From: a bacterium
GTDB taxonomy: Bacteria; Planctomycetota; UBA1135; UBA2386
Direction of reading: 5' to 3'
DNA: 64,000 nucleotides
Assembly: GCA_030432695.1 (NCBI GenBank)
Contig: JAUILN010000003.1
Span: forward strand, 186,001 to 250,000
Below, piece by piece: positions 9,285-18,658 of this stretch (the stretch's first letter is position 1; the number at the start of each line of letters is the position of its first letter). The notes under the pieces were generated by a model. It was not told the DNA's origin. It saw only the letters and a program-made list of their open reading frames with translations, and ran no database searches. The position numbers and the translations under genes are program-made.

Positions 9285-11126
9285 TCAACGCCGCTTCGCA
9301 GCGGCGGGCTGGTCAGCGGGGGGAGCGAGGGTCAGGTCATGGTTCACCTGCTCGGACCGTTCGATCCGTAGGTTGCCGCTGCCCGCGGCGGGGCGAGGCA
9401 CCTGGCCGCTCAGCGGGTGGATGTACCAGAGCGCCGCTGGTGGGACCTCCGCAAAGAGGTAGTGCCCCGTCGCGTCGGTAACCGTCTCCAGCAGCGTGCC
9501 GAGTCCGGCCTGCGTGAACTGGAACAGATGGACTGCGGCTCCCGGAACGGGTCGGCCGTCGGAGTCCGAGACGAGTCCGAAGACCTCGGCACTCTCGGGG
9601 ACGATCATGCGGAACGATCTACTCGCCACTGCCTCGTCGAGTTCGAACGTCGGCGATCGGGCGATCCCGGCGTCACCGGCTTCGAGGCGGAACGTGCCGC
9701 TCGTCGGCTGCAGGCCGCCGAGCGTGAAGTGGCCTCGGCGGTCGGACACGGTGGTGATCGCGTTCGGCCAGCCGCTTCCGTCGACGGTGCCGCCGTTCGG
9801 GACCTCCCACTGCAGGGCGATCCGAACCCCGGCGCGGGGTTCCTCCTTGGGACCCAGCACGACGCCTCGCAGCGCGAATGCAGGGGTGAGGGTGATGTCC
9901 ACATCGCCGTCGTTCGGCGCAGAGATGTGCCAGCGTGGTCGTGGTGTGGGGATCGCGAACGGGCCGGCGCGTTCCTCGACCGGCTCAGCTCGGACGCCCG
10001 TGGAGTCTTCGATCGCGGCGACGCTCCAGGCCGCGTCGAGAGAGCTGACTTCGATGCTTGCTCCGCGGTGGAACGGGGTGGGCCACCGCGTCGTGTGGTC
10101 GCCGTCGGTCGTCAGCTGCCTCGTGTCGTTGTGGATCTTGACCAACAGGGCGAGGTTGGCTGGATTGGACTCGTGCGCCCCGATCAGGCGCAGTCGGATC
10201 GACTCGCGCCAGGTAGAGCGGAAGTCCTCACGGACCTCGAGGTCGAGCACGACGGGGGCGGTGCCAGGCGCGATGTGTCGCACCGGAGGAGTCACGAAGG
10301 ACTCGAAGCTGATCGGTCTGAGTCGCAATTCGGCGTCGGTGGGCAGGCCGCGAAGCTGCCAGCCGTGGGCTTCGTTCGCCAGACGCTCGGGTCGATCCTT
10401 CGGCCCGGCAGCCATCGGAAGGCGGCGGCGATCCTCTCCGCGGGTCACGAGTTCGAGAGATAGTCGCGTCTCGCTCGCGACGACGGCCTCGGTGGCGCGC
10501 ACCGTGATCACGCGGCCGGCACCGCGCTCCATCTGGATCTGCGGAGCCTTCCGTTCGGGAGCATGGTGGTGGTCGAGGAACACGGGTCCGTGGTCCGGAT
10601 GCCAGACCGCCAGATGCAGCAGGCCGAAGGGGGCCGCCTCGATAGCAGCGAGGCCCTCCGTGTCGGTCGCTCGCTCTTCGTGCCAATCGTGCTGCCGGTA
10701 GTCCAGCGTCGCGGCGACCGCGCAGTCGGCGAGCGGATGTCCCTGGTCGTCCGCGACCCGGAGCTGTAGCGGCCCGGCGTCCAGGAGTTCGAGCCTCGAG
10801 GGCAGGTCGGGGTCCAGCGGCGTCTGCTGCAGGGCGCACGTCGCCCTCGCGTGGCCGGGATGCACTGCGGAGACCACGAGCGGAAGGCTCGCTGGCCAGC
10901 GTCCGCGCAGGAGGAACATGCCCTGACCGTCCGTCCGGGTCTCTGCCAGCGCAGGTGACGATGCCACGTCACTCTCCAAGTGGATCTCGACGCTCGCGGC
11001 GACGAGCGGCTTCGCGTGCACGTCGACCACGAGGCCCTGGACGGTGCGCCAGGGGACCTCCTGGGCGGGGGCTCGCAGCGGAGCCCCCCAGACGAGGACG
11101 AGCAGCAGGTGGGCGGGCCGGAGCAT
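9285..11126 (-). CDS. Secreted carboxypeptidase-regulatory-like repeat protein
   Basis: This is a 613-residue protein starting at the ATG at 11126, which gives a clear signal peptide ([16 protein letters not shown], Gln at +1). The body is a string of Ig-like/transthyretin-like domains of the carboxypeptidase regulatory type. Each has the pattern V-x-G-x-V-x-D-x-x-x-x-P-x-x-x-[21 protein letters not shown] near the N-terminus, [20 protein letters not shown] in the middle and [20 protein letters not shown] near residue 540. No enzymatic motif is visible. Such proteins often sit next to ECF sigma factor genes in Planctomycetota-like genomes; the decayed pair at 21929-23076 looks like the same kind of arrangement. 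The role is unknown, probably cell-surface or periplasmic scaffolding. Confidence 0.8.
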   Translation of the reverse strand: MLRPAHLLLVLVWGAPLRAPAQEVPWRTVQGLVVDVHAKPLVAASVEIHLESDVASSPALAETRTDGQGMFLLRGRWPASLPLVVSAVHPGHARATCALQQTPLDPDLPSRLELLDAGPLQLRVADDQGHPLADCAVAATLDYRQHDWHEERATDTEGLAAIEAAPFGLLHLAVWHPDHGPVFLDHHHAPERKAPQIQMERGAGRVITVRATEAVVASETRLSLELVTRGEDRRRLPMAAGPKDRPERLANEAHGWQLRGLPTDAELRLRPISFESFVTPPVRHIAPGTAPVVLDLEVREDFRSTWRESIRLRLIGAHESNPANLALLVKIHNDTRQLTTDGDHTTRWPTPFHRGASIEVSSLDAAWSVAAIEDSTGVRAEPVEERAGPFAIPTPRPRWHISAPNDGDVDITLTPAFALRGVVLGPKEEPRAGVRIALQWEVPNGGTVDGSGWPNAITTVSDRRGHFTLGGLQPTSGTFRLEAGDAGIARSPTFELDEAVASRSFRMIVPESAEVFGLVSDSDGRPVPGAAVHLFQFTQAGLGTLLETVTDATGHYLFAEVPPAALWYIHPLSGQVPRPAAGSGNLRIERSEQVNHDLTLAPPADQPAAAKRR

Positions 11127-11327
11127 GAGGTGTCTCGCGCGCGAACGTGGCGAACGGGTGGATGCCGGGCGAGGGAGGCGCGTGCCAACGTCGAACCGAG
11201 CTACGGGTTCAGTCGCGTAGGGCACGAGCGATCCCGGCACGCCGGCCCCGAGTGCGGCCTGCGTGTCCGGTCGGAGCCGGGTTCGTTGATGGGGCGTCGA
11301 ACTCGCCGCGGTTCCGAAGGCCGCGGT

Positions 11328-14105
11328 TCAGCGCGAGCCGATCACCAGCTGCGCGCCGTCTGACAGGATCGCGCCGACCGTGTTCGCCGCTGGGTCGAGA
11401 CAGACCCATTGGGCCGCGAAGGCGGCTCCCACCAAGGCGGTGTCGACGGGAACGTCGGCCTCAGAGGTCGCCGTGCCGAACGCGGTCGTCGAGGCGTCGA
11501 GGGTCGCGAGGGCGGAACCCGCGAGCAGCGTGCAGCCCGGAAGGCCGAGCGGAGTGAGGTCGGCCTGCATCCGCGGACCCAGGTTCACGGCGACTGCGGA
11601 CAGCGCCGCGGCACCGCGCAGGTCGAGGCGCATCCGCGCACCGAGGAACGGTCGGGTGCGCACGTCGATCCGAGGCAGGGCGCCATTCGAGCCTGGGCAA
11701 CCGACGCCGAACGATCGACCGGTAGCCGGCGTGCCGGTGGCCGACGGGCGGAATACCCACAGCGAGTCGTCGGCGCCGCGCGCCAGGGCGATCTCGTCGA
11801 ACCCGTCGCCGTCGACATCCCCGATGCCCGTGATGCGTGCGCCGAGGAACGAGTCACCGGTCGTCGGCGGGACCGACTGGAAGGTCATCCGGTTGCCCAT
11901 CGACCAGCCGATCACGTCGGTCGCAGCGTCGAGCGTGGCCGCGATGTCGACCAGGCCATCGCCGTCGAAGTCCCCGCTCGCCGCGTCGAGCGCCGGGGAG
12001 AGCGTCGATCTGAAGCTACCGGTGACGTAGCCACCACCACCGTACTCGATCCGCGGTACCGGTCCCGAGATCACGAAGTCGTCGCGCAGGTCGCCGTTCA
12101 CGTCGCCGGCGGCTTCGACGAAGCCACTCAGCGGGAACGAGGACAGGCCGCTCGATTGCTGGAGGATGGCGTGCGTTCGCCCCGACACCGCCAGGACCCG
12201 TCCCGGTCCCGAGTTGTCCTGCGACCAGCCGGGCTCGCTCACCAGCAGGTCGTCGAAGCCGTCGACGTCCAGGTCGATCCCGCCGGCGATCGCCGCGCCG
12301 AACGAGGTGCCGGCAACCAGGCCGTCCACGCGATGCAGCGCGAGACCGTCGCGACCGCGGAACACGCGCACGTAGCCGGGGATCGCCGCGGCGCTGGCGC
12401 TCGCCGCGACGTCGGAGGTGCCGTCCGCGTCGAAGTCGCCGGCCGAGCAGACCGCGCCGCCGAAGCCGTCGCCCGGGTTGTCGCCGAAGTGGGAGAACAG
12501 CAGGGCACCCGTGGACCCGGAGAACACGTGGACCGCGCCGGCGTCGTTGCCGTTCTGGTCGTCGCCCGGGGTGCCGACGGCGACATCACCGAAGCCGTCA
12601 CCGTCGGCGTCGGGCAGGCCCGCGACATCGCTGCCGAAGCCGGTGCCGGCGGCGAGTTCGTCGAGGATCCGCAGGATGCTGCCGTCGGTGCCGTCCACGA
12701 GAAGGACCCGGTCGGTGACGCCGGCCCGGTTGGACGCCGCGGAGACCGCGAGGTCGTCGACGCCATCGCCGTTGACGTCGCCGATGCGGTCGATCGCCGT
12801 GCCGACTTCACGATCCGGATCCGGGTGGCGGACCCGCCAGACGTTCCGCACCGGGGTCGTGCCGTAGTAGCGGAGTTCGGTGGCGCTCGACCCGGTGGTC
12901 GTCCACAGCACCTCTCCGAGCCCGTCTCCGTCCACGTCGGTCGGTCCGAGGACGATGGACGCTTCGGCGAGGTTGGGAATCGTGAGCAACACCGTGGCCT
13001 GCTTCGTGGGGCCGTGCGGCCGGCCGGAGAGCACGAACGAGTGCCGGTAGGCCCCGCCGGGGACGGGGTAGATACCAGAACTCGCCGCCAGGTCGCCGAT
13101 CCCGTCGCCGTCGATGTCGCCGAGCGCGGCGACGCTGCCGCCCAGAGCCTGCAGGTCTGCGACGCCTTGGATCTGCAGTTTCAGTTCCGGCGATCCGGTG
13201 GCATCCAGTCCGTACACGTACACCGCACCGCGGTACTGAAACGGCGCAGTTCCATCGACGGACGGGTCGCCGATCGCGAGGTCGTCGCGACCGTCTCCAT
13301 CGAGATCGCCGACGCCGACCAGCGCGTGGCCGAAGCTCGTGTCCGGGAACGTCTGTGGTGGAGGAAGTCGAAGCACCTCCGAGCCGTCGAGGCCCGAAAA
13401 GACGAAGACCTGCTTCGGAGCGATGAAGGCGCTCGTCGCGAGATCCGGCGTGCCGTCGCCGTTCACGTCGCCGGCAGCGGCGAGGGTGTAGCCGATGTGG
13501 AACCCGGACCCGATGGTCGCTCCGTCGATCGTGCGGAGCACGGCTCCTGTGCGGCCGGAGAACACCCAGACGGATCCCGGGATCGTGCCCGGGTGCGACG
13601 AGACGGCCACGTCGGGCGTGCCGTCGCCATCGACGTCGCCGATGCCGGCCACGCCGAACCCGAAGGTGGGTTCGGTGCCGCCGAGTGGCGGGCCGATCGT
13701 GCGGAGCACGGACCCGTCGGCTCCGGAGAACACCAGCGCACTGCCCGCGTTCCGATCGAATCGGTTCCGCGGATTGCCGGCCAGGACCTCGTCGTGTCCG
13801 TCTCCGTCGAGATCCCCAGCGTTCGCGACGCGTAGCCAGCCGGATTCCCGGCCGGAACGGACATCCAGCACGCGCCAGATACGACGGCCCGTCTGGCCCG
13901 AGACGATGCGCAGGTGTTGGGGGCCTACGGTGTACCAGCGCTCGACGAGCGCGATGTCGCGCGTTCCGTCCGCATCGACGTCTCCGACCAGCTCGACATC
14001 GAGAAGCTCGGAGTCACCCTGCCGGGGGATGGTGCCGTCGATGTGTTGCGCGGTGGCGGGCAGGCAGACCGTCGCGAACGAGAGAGCGGCTTCGAGGATG
14101 CGCAT
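11328..14105 (-). CDS. Secreted FG-GAP repeat protein with 14 motifs (paralogue of 1987-4704)
   Basis: This is a 925-residue protein. The ATG at 14105 gives a signal peptide (LSFATVCLPATAQ). I count fourteen DxDxDGxxD-type loops between residues of about 38 and 790, such as VGDVDADGTRDIALVE, VGDLDGDGRDDLAIGDP and IGDVNGDGVDDLAVSA. That is the same number and nearly the same order as in the paralogue at 1987-4704. Residues of about 799-925 are the shared C-terminal module (FGVGCPGSNGALPRIDV; LGLPGCTLLAG; ALVGAAFAAQW; SDGAQLVIGSR). Probably a Ca-stabilised double beta-propeller displayed at the cell surface. Ligand and role are unknown. The two paralogues flank the pyruvate kinase and GH95 genes. 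Confidence 0.9.
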   Translation of the reverse strand: MRILEAALSFATVCLPATAQHIDGTIPRQGDSELLDVELVGDVDADGTRDIALVERWYTVGPQHLRIVSGQTGRRIWRVLDVRSGRESGWLRVANAGDLDGDGHDEVLAGNPRNRFDRNAGSALVFSGADGSVLRTIGPPLGGTEPTFGFGVAGIGDVDGDGTPDVAVSSHPGTIPGSVWVFSGRTGAVLRTIDGATIGSGFHIGYTLAAAGDVNGDGTPDLATSAFIAPKQVFVFSGLDGSEVLRLPPPQTFPDTSFGHALVGVGDLDGDGRDDLAIGDPSVDGTAPFQYRGAVYVYGLDATGSPELKLQIQGVADLQALGGSVAALGDIDGDGIGDLAASSGIYPVPGGAYRHSFVLSGRPHGPTKQATVLLTIPNLAEASIVLGPTDVDGDGLGEVLWTTTGSSATELRYYGTTPVRNVWRVRHPDPDREVGTAIDRIGDVNGDGVDDLAVSAASNRAGVTDRVLLVDGTDGSILRILDELAAGTGFGSDVAGLPDADGDGFGDVAVGTPGDDQNGNDAGAVHVFSGSTGALLFSHFGDNPGDGFGGAVCSAGDFDADGTSDVAASASAAAIPGYVRVFRGRDGLALHRVDGLVAGTSFGAAIAGGIDLDVDGFDDLLVSEPGWSQDNSGPGRVLAVSGRTHAILQQSSGLSSFPLSGFVEAAGDVNGDLRDDFVISGPVPRIEYGGGGYVTGSFRSTLSPALDAASGDFDGDGLVDIAATLDAATDVIGWSMGNRMTFQSVPPTTGDSFLGARITGIGDVDGDGFDEIALARGADDSLWVFRPSATGTPATGRSFGVGCPGSNGALPRIDVRTRPFLGARMRLDLRGAAALSAVAVNLGPRMQADLTPLGLPGCTLLAGSALATLDASTTAFGTATSEADVPVDTALVGAAFAAQWVCLDPAANTVGAILSDGAQLVIGSR

Positions 14106-14252
14106 CGAGAAGAACGAGCCGGGAGACTCGGGGGCGCGTGCATTCTATGGCCTACGCCCTGCGCGGGCATGGTGGGGGATCCCAGGCTGTCCGGCCGCCT
14201 GGGCGCAGGTGCCGCTTCCAAGGTGGGATCCGTCGCCGGTCTGACTCCCCAT

Positions 14253-17200
14253 TCATTCCTTTCGCCGTCCCGCCAACTCCCGCAGATCCTCCAGCACCAG
14301 ATACCCTGCCGGGATCAGCACCAGCGAGATGAAGGTCGCGAACAGCACGCCGTATCCCAGCGACACCGCCATCGGGATCAGGAACTTGGCCTGCACGCTG
14401 GTCTCCTGCAGCAGCGGGAACAGGCCGGCGAAGGTGGTCAGCGAGGTCAAGAGGATCGGGCGGAAGCGCTGCACGCCGGCGTCGCGGACCGCGGTGAGCA
14501 GGTCGCCGCCTTCCTTGGTGCGGCGGTTGATGAAGTCGACCAGCACCAGGCTGTCGTTCACCACCACGCCGGCCAGCGCGACCACGCCGACGATCGACAG
14601 GACGCTGAGTTCCATGCCCTGGATCACGTGGCCGAGCACCGCGCCGATCAGGCCGAAGGGGATCGCCAGCATCACGATCAGCGGCTGGAGGTAGCTCTTG
14701 AAGGGGATCGCGAGCAGCGCGTAGATCAGCACCAGCGCCAAGAGGAAGCCCTTGGCGAGACCGCCGAGGGTCTCGGCCTGTTCCTTGGACTCGCCCTCGA
14801 ACGAGTAGGCCATGCCCAGGTAGTCGCCGACCAGCATGGGCAGGAACTCGGCGTCGATGGTCTGGGTGATCGTGTTGACGTCGGTCTTGGTCTCGTCGAC
14901 CTCGGCGGTGACCGACACGCTGCGCGCGCGGTCGTTGCGGGCGATCGCCGAGAAGCCGCGGCCCATCGAGACCTCGGCGACGGTGCCGAACGGGATCTCG
15001 TCGCCCGACGGCGTGCGGATCCGCATCCGTTCCACGTCGGCCAGCGAGCTGCGCTGGTCGCGCGGATAGCGGATCATCACCTTCACGTCGTCGCGGCCGC
15101 GCTGGATGCGCTGCGCCTCCTCGCCGTAGAAGCCCTGCCGCACCTGGTTGGCGAGGTCGGCCTGGGTCACGCCGAGGGTCTCGGCGGCGTCGCGGATCCG
15201 CAGTTCGAGCTCGAGCTTGCCCTCGTCGAACGAGTCGGCGATGTCGAACACGCCATCGACCCCTGCGAGGTATTCCTTCAGGCGGTCGGCCGCCTCCTGG
15301 AGTTCGTCGAGGTCCGGGCCGGTCAGCCGCACGTCGAGGTCGGCGCCGATGTTGATCAACGACGACGAGTATTTCAGCTCGCTCGCTCCGAACACCGGGC
15401 CCACCAGCTCGCGCCAACGGTCGGCGACGTCCTGGCTGGAGAAGTCGCGCAGCTCGGACGGTGCCAGCTGGATGTTCACCTCGCCATAGTGGCCGCCGGT
15501 GAAGCCGGTCGCCTGCACCCTGCCGCCGCCCTCGGCCTGGATCTTCCGGTAGGGCTGCTCGCCGATCGAGGTGAGCACGTGCTGGATCGCGTGGATCTCG
15601 GGCTCGCCCTCCTCCGGAACGTAGGTGAGCTCGAACTCGTCGCGCAGCTGCAGTGCCGCCGCCTCGATGCGGGTCACGATCTCGGTGGTCCGTTCCACCG
15701 GCGTGCCCTGGGGCATCGTCAGGTTGCAGACCACGTTGTCGCCCTCCACCGGCGGGAAGAAGGTGAAGCGCACGTAGCCGCCGCCCACCAGGCCGAGGGT
15801 CAGCGCCAGCATCGCGATGCCGCTGGCCAGCGTCAGGTAGCGGTTCTCCAGCGCGAACGCGAGGCTCGGCCGGTAGGCCTTCATCGCGACCTTCTCGAGG
15901 GTGTCGGAGAACAGCGACTGGAAACGGCTCCACAGGCCGGCGATGCCGCTCGGGTGCTCGCCCGGTTTGCGCGGCTTCAGGTGCCTGAGGTGGGCTGGCA
16001 AGACCAGCTTCGACTCCACCATCGAGAACACCAGCGTGGGGATCACGACCGCCGGGATCACGGCCCAGAACGGCCCGGTGTTGCCGGGCACGTTCAGCAT
16101 CGGGAGGAACGCGGCGATCGTGGTGAGGATCGCGAAGGTCACTGGCACCGCGACCTCCTGGGTGCCGTCGATCGCCGCGAGCAGGCCCGGCTTGCCTCGC
16201 TGGCTGTGCGAGTAGACGTTCTCGCCGACCACGATCGCGTCGTCGACCACGATGCCGAGCACCAGGATGAACGCGAACAGCGACAGCATGTTCAGCGACA
16301 CGTCCATCGTCGGCATCAGCGCCAGCGTGCCGAGGAACGAGATCGGGATGCCGAGGCTGACCCAGGCCGCGAGCTGCAGGCGCAGGAACAGCGCCAGCAC
16401 CACGAACACCAGGGCGAAGCCGGCGAGGCCGTTGTAGACCAGCAGGTCTTGGCGGCTCTTCAGGATCTTCGACTGGTCGAGCCACGGGGTGACGGTGATC
16501 TCGTCCGGCAGCAGTCCGGCATTGGCCTCGTCGCAGTAGTCGTAGACCAGCTCCGCGACGCCGATCGCGTCCTCGTCGCCCACCCGGTAGACCTGCACCA
16601 GCGCGCAGGGCTCGCCGTCGAAGCGCGCCGACTGGTCGGTGTCGGCGAAGCCGTCGACCACCGTCGCGACGTCGCCGAGCGTCACCCGCGTGCCGTCGGG
16701 GTTGGTCAGCACCACCAGGTCCTCGAACTCCACGCCGACGTAGGCCTGGCCGAGGCTGCGCAGCAGGATCTCGCCGCCGGTGGTCTTCACCGAGCCGCCG
16801 GGCACGTCCAGCGACGACCGTTGCACCGCGCGGGTGACGGTGTCGAAGCTGAGCCCGAAGCGGCGCAGCGCCGCCTCGGAGACCTCGACCGAGATCTCGT
16901 AGGGCCGGGTGGCGACGACCTCGGCCTGGGTGATGCCGTCCACCGCGGTGATGTCGTCACGGACCCGCTCGGCCATCCGCTTCAGCGCCCGTTCCGGCAC
17001 CTGGCCGTGGATCGCGATGTTCAGCACCTGGCGGCGGAACGTCAGCTCGCGGATCGTCGGCTCCTCGGCGTCGTCGGGGAAGTTGTCGATCGCGTCGATC
17101 GCCTGCTCGACGTCGCGTAGCACAGTGCTGCGGTCGGCGTCGTCGAGCATCTCCACCAGGATGGTCGCGGCGCCCTCGGCCGAGGTCGACGAGACCTCCT

Positions 17201-17459
17201 TCACGCCCTCGAGGCCGGCGACCTCCTCCTCGACCACGAGCGTCACGCCCTGCTCGACCTCGGCCGGCGAGGCTCCAGGGTACGCGATCGAGATCGAGAT
17301 CGTGTCGGTGGCGAACTCCGGGAAGATGTCGCGCTGCACGACCGGCCGTTCGAAGCCGTTGGGCAGGCCGAGCGCGAACAGGCCACCGAACACGATCATC
17401 GCCATCAGCAGGTTGGCAGCGACCGGGTTCTGTGCGAACCAGGAGACGGGGCCCTTCAT
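14253..17459 (-). CDS. RND-family efflux pump, inner-membrane subunit
   Basis: This is a 1068-residue, full-length hydrophobe/amphiphile-efflux (AcrB-type) transporter. The N-terminus has the typical first membrane helix (VAANLLMAMIVFGGLFALGL) and then a porter domain opening FPEFATDTISISIAYPGASP. Membrane helix 4 carries the proton-relay acidic pair, D406-D407 in LGIVVDDAIVVGEN. Two porter loops and twelve predicted helices fit the family; the last block is LGYGVLFATFISLVLIPAGY. It uses proton influx to expel small molecules together with the membrane-fusion protein and outer-membrane factor encoded just upstream. Its ATG overlaps the preceding gene's stop by 4 bases (ATGA), so translation is probably coupled. 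The substrate cannot be told from sequence. Confidence 0.95.
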   Translation of the reverse strand: MKGPVSWFAQNPVAANLLMAMIVFGGLFALGLPNGFERPVVQRDIFPEFATDTISISIAYPGASPAEVEQGVTLVVEEEVAGLEGVKEVSSTSAEGAATILVEMLDDADRSTVLRDVEQAIDAIDNFPDDAEEPTIRELTFRRQVLNIAIHGQVPERALKRMAERVRDDITAVDGITQAEVVATRPYEISVEVSEAALRRFGLSFDTVTRAVQRSSLDVPGGSVKTTGGEILLRSLGQAYVGVEFEDLVVLTNPDGTRVTLGDVATVVDGFADTDQSARFDGEPCALVQVYRVGDEDAIGVAELVYDYCDEANAGLLPDEITVTPWLDQSKILKSRQDLLVYNGLAGFALVFVVLALFLRLQLAAWVSLGIPISFLGTLALMPTMDVSLNMLSLFAFILVLGIVVDDAIVVGENVYSHSQRGKPGLLAAIDGTQEVAVPVTFAILTTIAAFLPMLNVPGNTGPFWAVIPAVVIPTLVFSMVESKLVLPAHLRHLKPRKPGEHPSGIAGLWSRFQSLFSDTLEKVAMKAYRPSLAFALENRYLTLASGIAMLALTLGLVGGGYVRFTFFPPVEGDNVVCNLTMPQGTPVERTTEIVTRIEAAALQLRDEFELTYVPEEGEPEIHAIQHVLTSIGEQPYRKIQAEGGGRVQATGFTGGHYGEVNIQLAPSELRDFSSQDVADRWRELVGPVFGASELKYSSSLINIGADLDVRLTGPDLDELQEAADRLKEYLAGVDGVFDIADSFDEGKLELELRIRDAAETLGVTQADLANQVRQGFYGEEAQRIQRGRDDVKVMIRYPRDQRSSLADVERMRIRTPSGDEIPFGTVAEVSMGRGFSAIARNDRARSVSVTAEVDETKTDVNTITQTIDAEFLPMLVGDYLGMAYSFEGESKEQAETLGGLAKGFLLALVLIYALLAIPFKSYLQPLIVMLAIPFGLIGAVLGHVIQGMELSVLSIVGVVALAGVVVNDSLVLVDFINRRTKEGGDLLTAVRDAGVQRFRPILLTSLTTFAGLFPLLQETSVQAKFLIPMAVSLGYGVLFATFISLVLIPAGYLVLEDLRELAGRRKE

Positions 17460-18658
17460 CGTGTTTCTCCGTTGGCTCCGGCCGCGGCCGGCTCGATCGA
17501 CTCGGCGCGCACCTCCATGCCGTCGATGAAGCCCTCGAGCGGCGTGAGCGAGATCCGCTCACCGGTTTCGAGACCCTTCTGGACGATCACCTCCTCGCGG
17601 GTGGTGCGGAGCACCTCGACCTTGCGGCGATGCATGCGGTCGTCGGCGTCGACCACCGCGACCTCGTCGTCGCCGAGCAGCGCATAGCGCGGCAGGCGGA
17701 ACACGCCGGTGACGTTGCGGCCTTCGATCTCGGCTTCGACGAACAGGTTCGGGACCATCGGCGGGCGGCTGGCGAACGGTGCCTTCACCCGGGCGACCAC
17801 GTGCACCATGCGGCTGGATGGGTCGAGCTGGCCCTCGGTCCGCACGATGCGACCCTGCCAACGGGCCTCCTGCCCGGCGAAGCGCGCGCGGAAGGTCACC
17901 GCGGGACCCGCTGCCTCGATGACCTCGCCGTCGCTCCGGCTGAGCTGCAGGTCGACGAACGCGAGTTCGTCGTCGGCCAGCGGCAGCCGGACCTCGGCTG
18001 CGGCCGTCGAGTAGATCCGCGCCAGCGTGGTGCCGCGTTGGACGAACTGGCCGAGGTCGACCGACTTCGACATCACCCGGGCGTCGTAGGGCGCGACCAC
18101 GTCGGTGCGCTCGAGGTCGCGCTTCGCGCCTTCCAGTCCGGCCTTCGCCGCTTCGACGCGAGCCCGCGCCTCCTTGAGCTGCGGCTCGCGCGCCACCAAT
18201 GCCGGGGGCTCGCCGGCGCGCTGCATCATCTGCCACTCGCGTACTGCCGACTCCGCCTCGGCCGTCTCCAGCTCCAGCGCCAGCTCGAACCGCGCCAGGT
18301 CGGCCTCGGCCTGCGCGATCGCGACCTCGTAGTCGCGCGGGTCGATCCGGACCAGCGTGGCACCCATCGGGCAGAACGCGCCCTCGGCAAGGTGCTCGGA
18401 GACCTCCACCACCCGGCCGCTGACCTCGGCCACGAGTTGGCTCTCGGTGGCCGGACGCACGGTGCCCTGGGCTTGGACGCTGAGCTGCACGTCCTCCGGC
18501 GCCACGGTCATCACCCGCACCCGCGGGCGCGGCCGGACCACCTCGCGCGGCGGCGCAGGTTCCTTGCTGTCGATCAGGACCTTGGCGCCGCCGATGCCGG
18601 CGACGATCACGACCAGCGGCAGGGCGACCTTCAACGCGGTGCGGAGATGGGGATGCAT
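17456..18658 (-). CDS. RND efflux periplasmic adaptor (membrane-fusion protein)
   Basis: This is a 400-residue HlyD/AcrA-type adaptor. An N-terminal membrane anchor (ALKVALPLVVIVAGIGGAKV) is followed by a biotinyl-lipoyl-like half (VQAQGTVRPATESQLVAEVS), then a coiled-coil hairpin at about residues 105-170 (LARFELALELETAEAESAVR region), the second lipoyl half (DVVAPYDARVMSKSVDLGQF), and a beta-barrel/membrane-proximal region ending near LTPLEGFIDGMEVRAESIEP. It bridges the RND pump and the outer-membrane factor. The start ATG shares one base with the stop of the outer-membrane-factor gene, and the stop overlaps the pump gene by 4 bases. It is thus the third gene of a tightly coupled four-gene operon. 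Confidence 0.93.
   Translation of the reverse strand: MHPHLRTALKVALPLVVIVAGIGGAKVLIDSKEPAPPREVVRPRPRVRVMTVAPEDVQLSVQAQGTVRPATESQLVAEVSGRVVEVSEHLAEGAFCPMGATLVRIDPRDYEVAIAQAEADLARFELALELETAEAESAVREWQMMQRAGEPPALVAREPQLKEARARVEAAKAGLEGAKRDLERTDVVAPYDARVMSKSVDLGQFVQRGTTLARIYSTAAAEVRLPLADDELAFVDLQLSRSDGEVIEAAGPAVTFRARFAGQEARWQGRIVRTEGQLDPSSRMVHVVARVKAPFASRPPMVPNLFVEAEIEGRNVTGVFRLPRYALLGDDEVAVVDADDRMHRRKVEVLRTTREEVIVQKGLETGERISLTPLEGFIDGMEVRAESIEPAAAGANGETR

Noticed and set aside
13914..17120. Very long plus-strand open frame (about 1068 codons) opposite the RND pump gene
   Set aside because: It is antisense to a clear AcrB-type gene, has His/Arg/Gln-rich composition typical of GC-rich shadow frames, and shows no motif.
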